Source: Candidatus Omnitrophota bacterium (GTDB lineage: Bacteria; Omnitrophota; Gorgyraeia; Duberdicusellales; Duberdicusellaceae). Taken from it: a stretch of 7,168 bases of DNA. The notes below the pieces were generated by a model. That model saw only the letters and a program-made list of their open reading frames with translations, did not search any database and was not told the origin of the DNA. The stretch covers positions 1 through 7,168 of the forward strand of contig WFRI01000061.1 of assembly GCA_015486615.1 (NCBI GenBank), given 5' to 3'. Shown here in pieces: positions 6,381-7,168 of this stretch. The translations under genes were made by a program, and so were the position numbers. Position 1 is the stretch's first letter, and every line of letters starts with the position of its first letter.

Positions 6381-7149
6381 ATTCAGACTGTATGTTTATT
6401 CCTGTCTGCTGGCTTTGGTCCTGCTTAAAGTTTACGCCGGTTTTTTTACTTCTTACCCTTCTTTTTATCCCGGCCGGCAGGGGATAAATGTTTTTGTTCT
6501 ATCTTTGCTTTTGGGTTCTATGTTTGGGGCGATTGGCTGTCCTTTTTGTGCGTTTCCTGCAGGGATTGCTATTGTCTCCGGGAATAAAGATTTCCTACCG
6601 GCGGTTTTGAACAACGTTGTTTTCCATTTGGCCCGCACAGGGGTTTTATTTTTATACGGTATTTTAGGCGCAAAGGTTTTTGAGTTTTTTCCTGCAGAAT
6701 ATGGTATAAAATTGGCTGTAATGATTATGGGGGCTACCGGAATTTTCTTCCTGCTGGGGCGGGAGTCTGCGGGTAAAATGTGCAGAGCAAAGATTTTAAA
6801 GTTTAAGCCGTTTTCCCTGTTGGGGAAACAAAGGATTCTGACTATCGGAAGTTTTTCCTGGTACGGACTGTGGGGTTTTTCCCTGGGCTGGGTATGTGCG
6901 TTTGAAGCAACAGGTTTTTTGAGCCCTTTATGGGCATATCCGGGGAGCGGTTTTTGGATAGAAGTCCTGCCTTATTTTATATTTGCGGGAGCGGGTTTAA
7001 TTTCCGCAACAGTTTTGGTATTACTGCTTTTAGGAATAAGGAATATATTTCAAAAAATACTGCAAAAGGATATAATGGAATATTTTAAGAAAACTACAGG
7101 ATTTTTTCTTTTAGGGTTAGCAGTACTATGGCTGGAAAATTTAAGGTGA
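6373..7149 (+). CDS. DsbD/CcdA-like multi-pass membrane protein with CPFC motif
   Basis: This 258-residue, strongly hydrophobic protein has roughly six or seven membrane segments (about 7-24, 40-70, 84-104, 112-128, 158-187, 196-221, 241-255). It appears to be built as two half-repeats. The first carries GAIGCPFCAFPAGIAIVSG (53-71), where C59-A-F-P resembles the PCxxP motif of CcdA/DsbD. The second carries GFSLGWVCAFEATGF (168-182), resembling the GWTPC segment of the same family, with C175. A cysteine in each half is how CcdA and the DsbD core carry electrons across the membrane. Unusual here are the extra C56, giving a CxxC, and Phe instead of Pro before C59. Family members pass reducing power to periplasmic thioredoxin-like proteins. 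A TauE/SafE-type transporter or UreH-like DsbD_2 protein is a possible alternative. The ATG lies inside the end of the upstream gene. Confidence 0.65.
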   Translation: MSKFRLYVYSCLLALVLLKVYAGFFTSYPSFYPGRQGINVFVLSLLLGSMFGAIGCPFCAFPAGIAIVSGNKDFLPAVLNNVVFHLARTGVLFLYGILGAKVFEFFPAEYGIKLAVMIMGATGIFFLLGRESAGKMCRAKILKFKPFSLLGKQRILTIGSFSWYGLWGFSLGWVCAFEATGFLSPLWAYPGSGFWIEVLPYFIFAGAGLISATVLVLLLLGIRNIFQKILQKDIMEYFKKTTGFFLLGLAVLWLENLR

Positions 7150-7168
7150 TTTTTGTTTTTCTATTGGG
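7128..7168 (+). CDS. Start of an exported or membrane-anchored protein (cut by window edge)
   Basis: An open frame begins at the ATG at 7128 and runs past the window end, reading MAGKFKVIFVFLLG. Two lysines followed by an unbroken hydrophobic stretch are what the start of a signal peptide or membrane anchor looks like. It overlaps the DsbD-like gene by 22 nt in another frame, in line with the overlaps elsewhere in this operon. AGGG at 7113-7116 is a possible but distant ribosome binding site. An in-frame GTG at 7146 overlaps the upstream stop as GTGA and is a second candidate start. Thirteen codons are too few to name a family; an exported partner of the DsbD-like protein would fit the context. 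Confidence 0.5.
   Translation, partial: MAGKFKVIFVFLL

Noticed and set aside
7150..7160. T-rich run after the DsbD-like gene as a terminator
   Set aside because: No stem-loop precedes it, and it codes for the hydrophobic part of the next open frame.

Overview
The window looks like part of a chromosome from a Gram-negative-type bacterium of moderate GC (about 40% by eye). Genes are packed head to tail on the + strand, with none credible on the - strand. An ExeA/GspB-type ATPase and anchor pair, a YbgC-type thioesterase and a PilZ protein fit a cell with two membranes and a type II secretion or type IV pilus machine. The style of the proteins would suit an uncultivated lineage such as Omnitrophota or a neighbouring phylum, but no marker gene settles this, so the placement is a low-confidence inference. 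I see no tRNA, rRNA, CRISPR array, transposase or phage gene.

Region 1 (1-1108) holds one gene for the radical SAM enzyme of the AmmeMemoRadiSam group (AmrS). It is closed by a very strong intrinsic terminator: a perfect 17-bp stem followed by six T. Each arm of that stem is itself a small hairpin, so the element may also be a dispersed palindromic repeat.

Region 2 (1109 to the end) reads as one compact operon. A good sigma70-like promoter (TTGAAA, 16 nt, extended TGT-TAAAAT) lies directly before the first ATG, so the message may be leaderless. Genes in order: ExeA-like AAA+ ATPase; GspB-like single-pass protein (ATGA overlap); YbgC-like hotdog thioesterase; DUF192 protein; PilZ c-di-GMP-binding protein (41-nt overlap); GlcD-like FAD-linked oxidase; inositol-monophosphatase-family phosphatase; an unrecognised membrane-anchored protein; a DsbD/CcdA-like multi-pass protein with a CPFC motif (8-nt overlap); and the start of an exported or membrane-anchored protein cut by the window edge (22-nt overlap). 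Gaps are 24 nt or less throughout.

The ATPase/GspB pair and the PilZ protein could work together in c-di-GMP-tuned secretion or pilus assembly. The last three genes could form a membrane thiol-redox or protein-export module. The thioesterase, oxidase and phosphatase are ordinary metabolic families with no visible link to either. The least explained part is 5721-7168: an unrecognised anchored protein coupled to an atypical thiol-type membrane protein and a third exported product.
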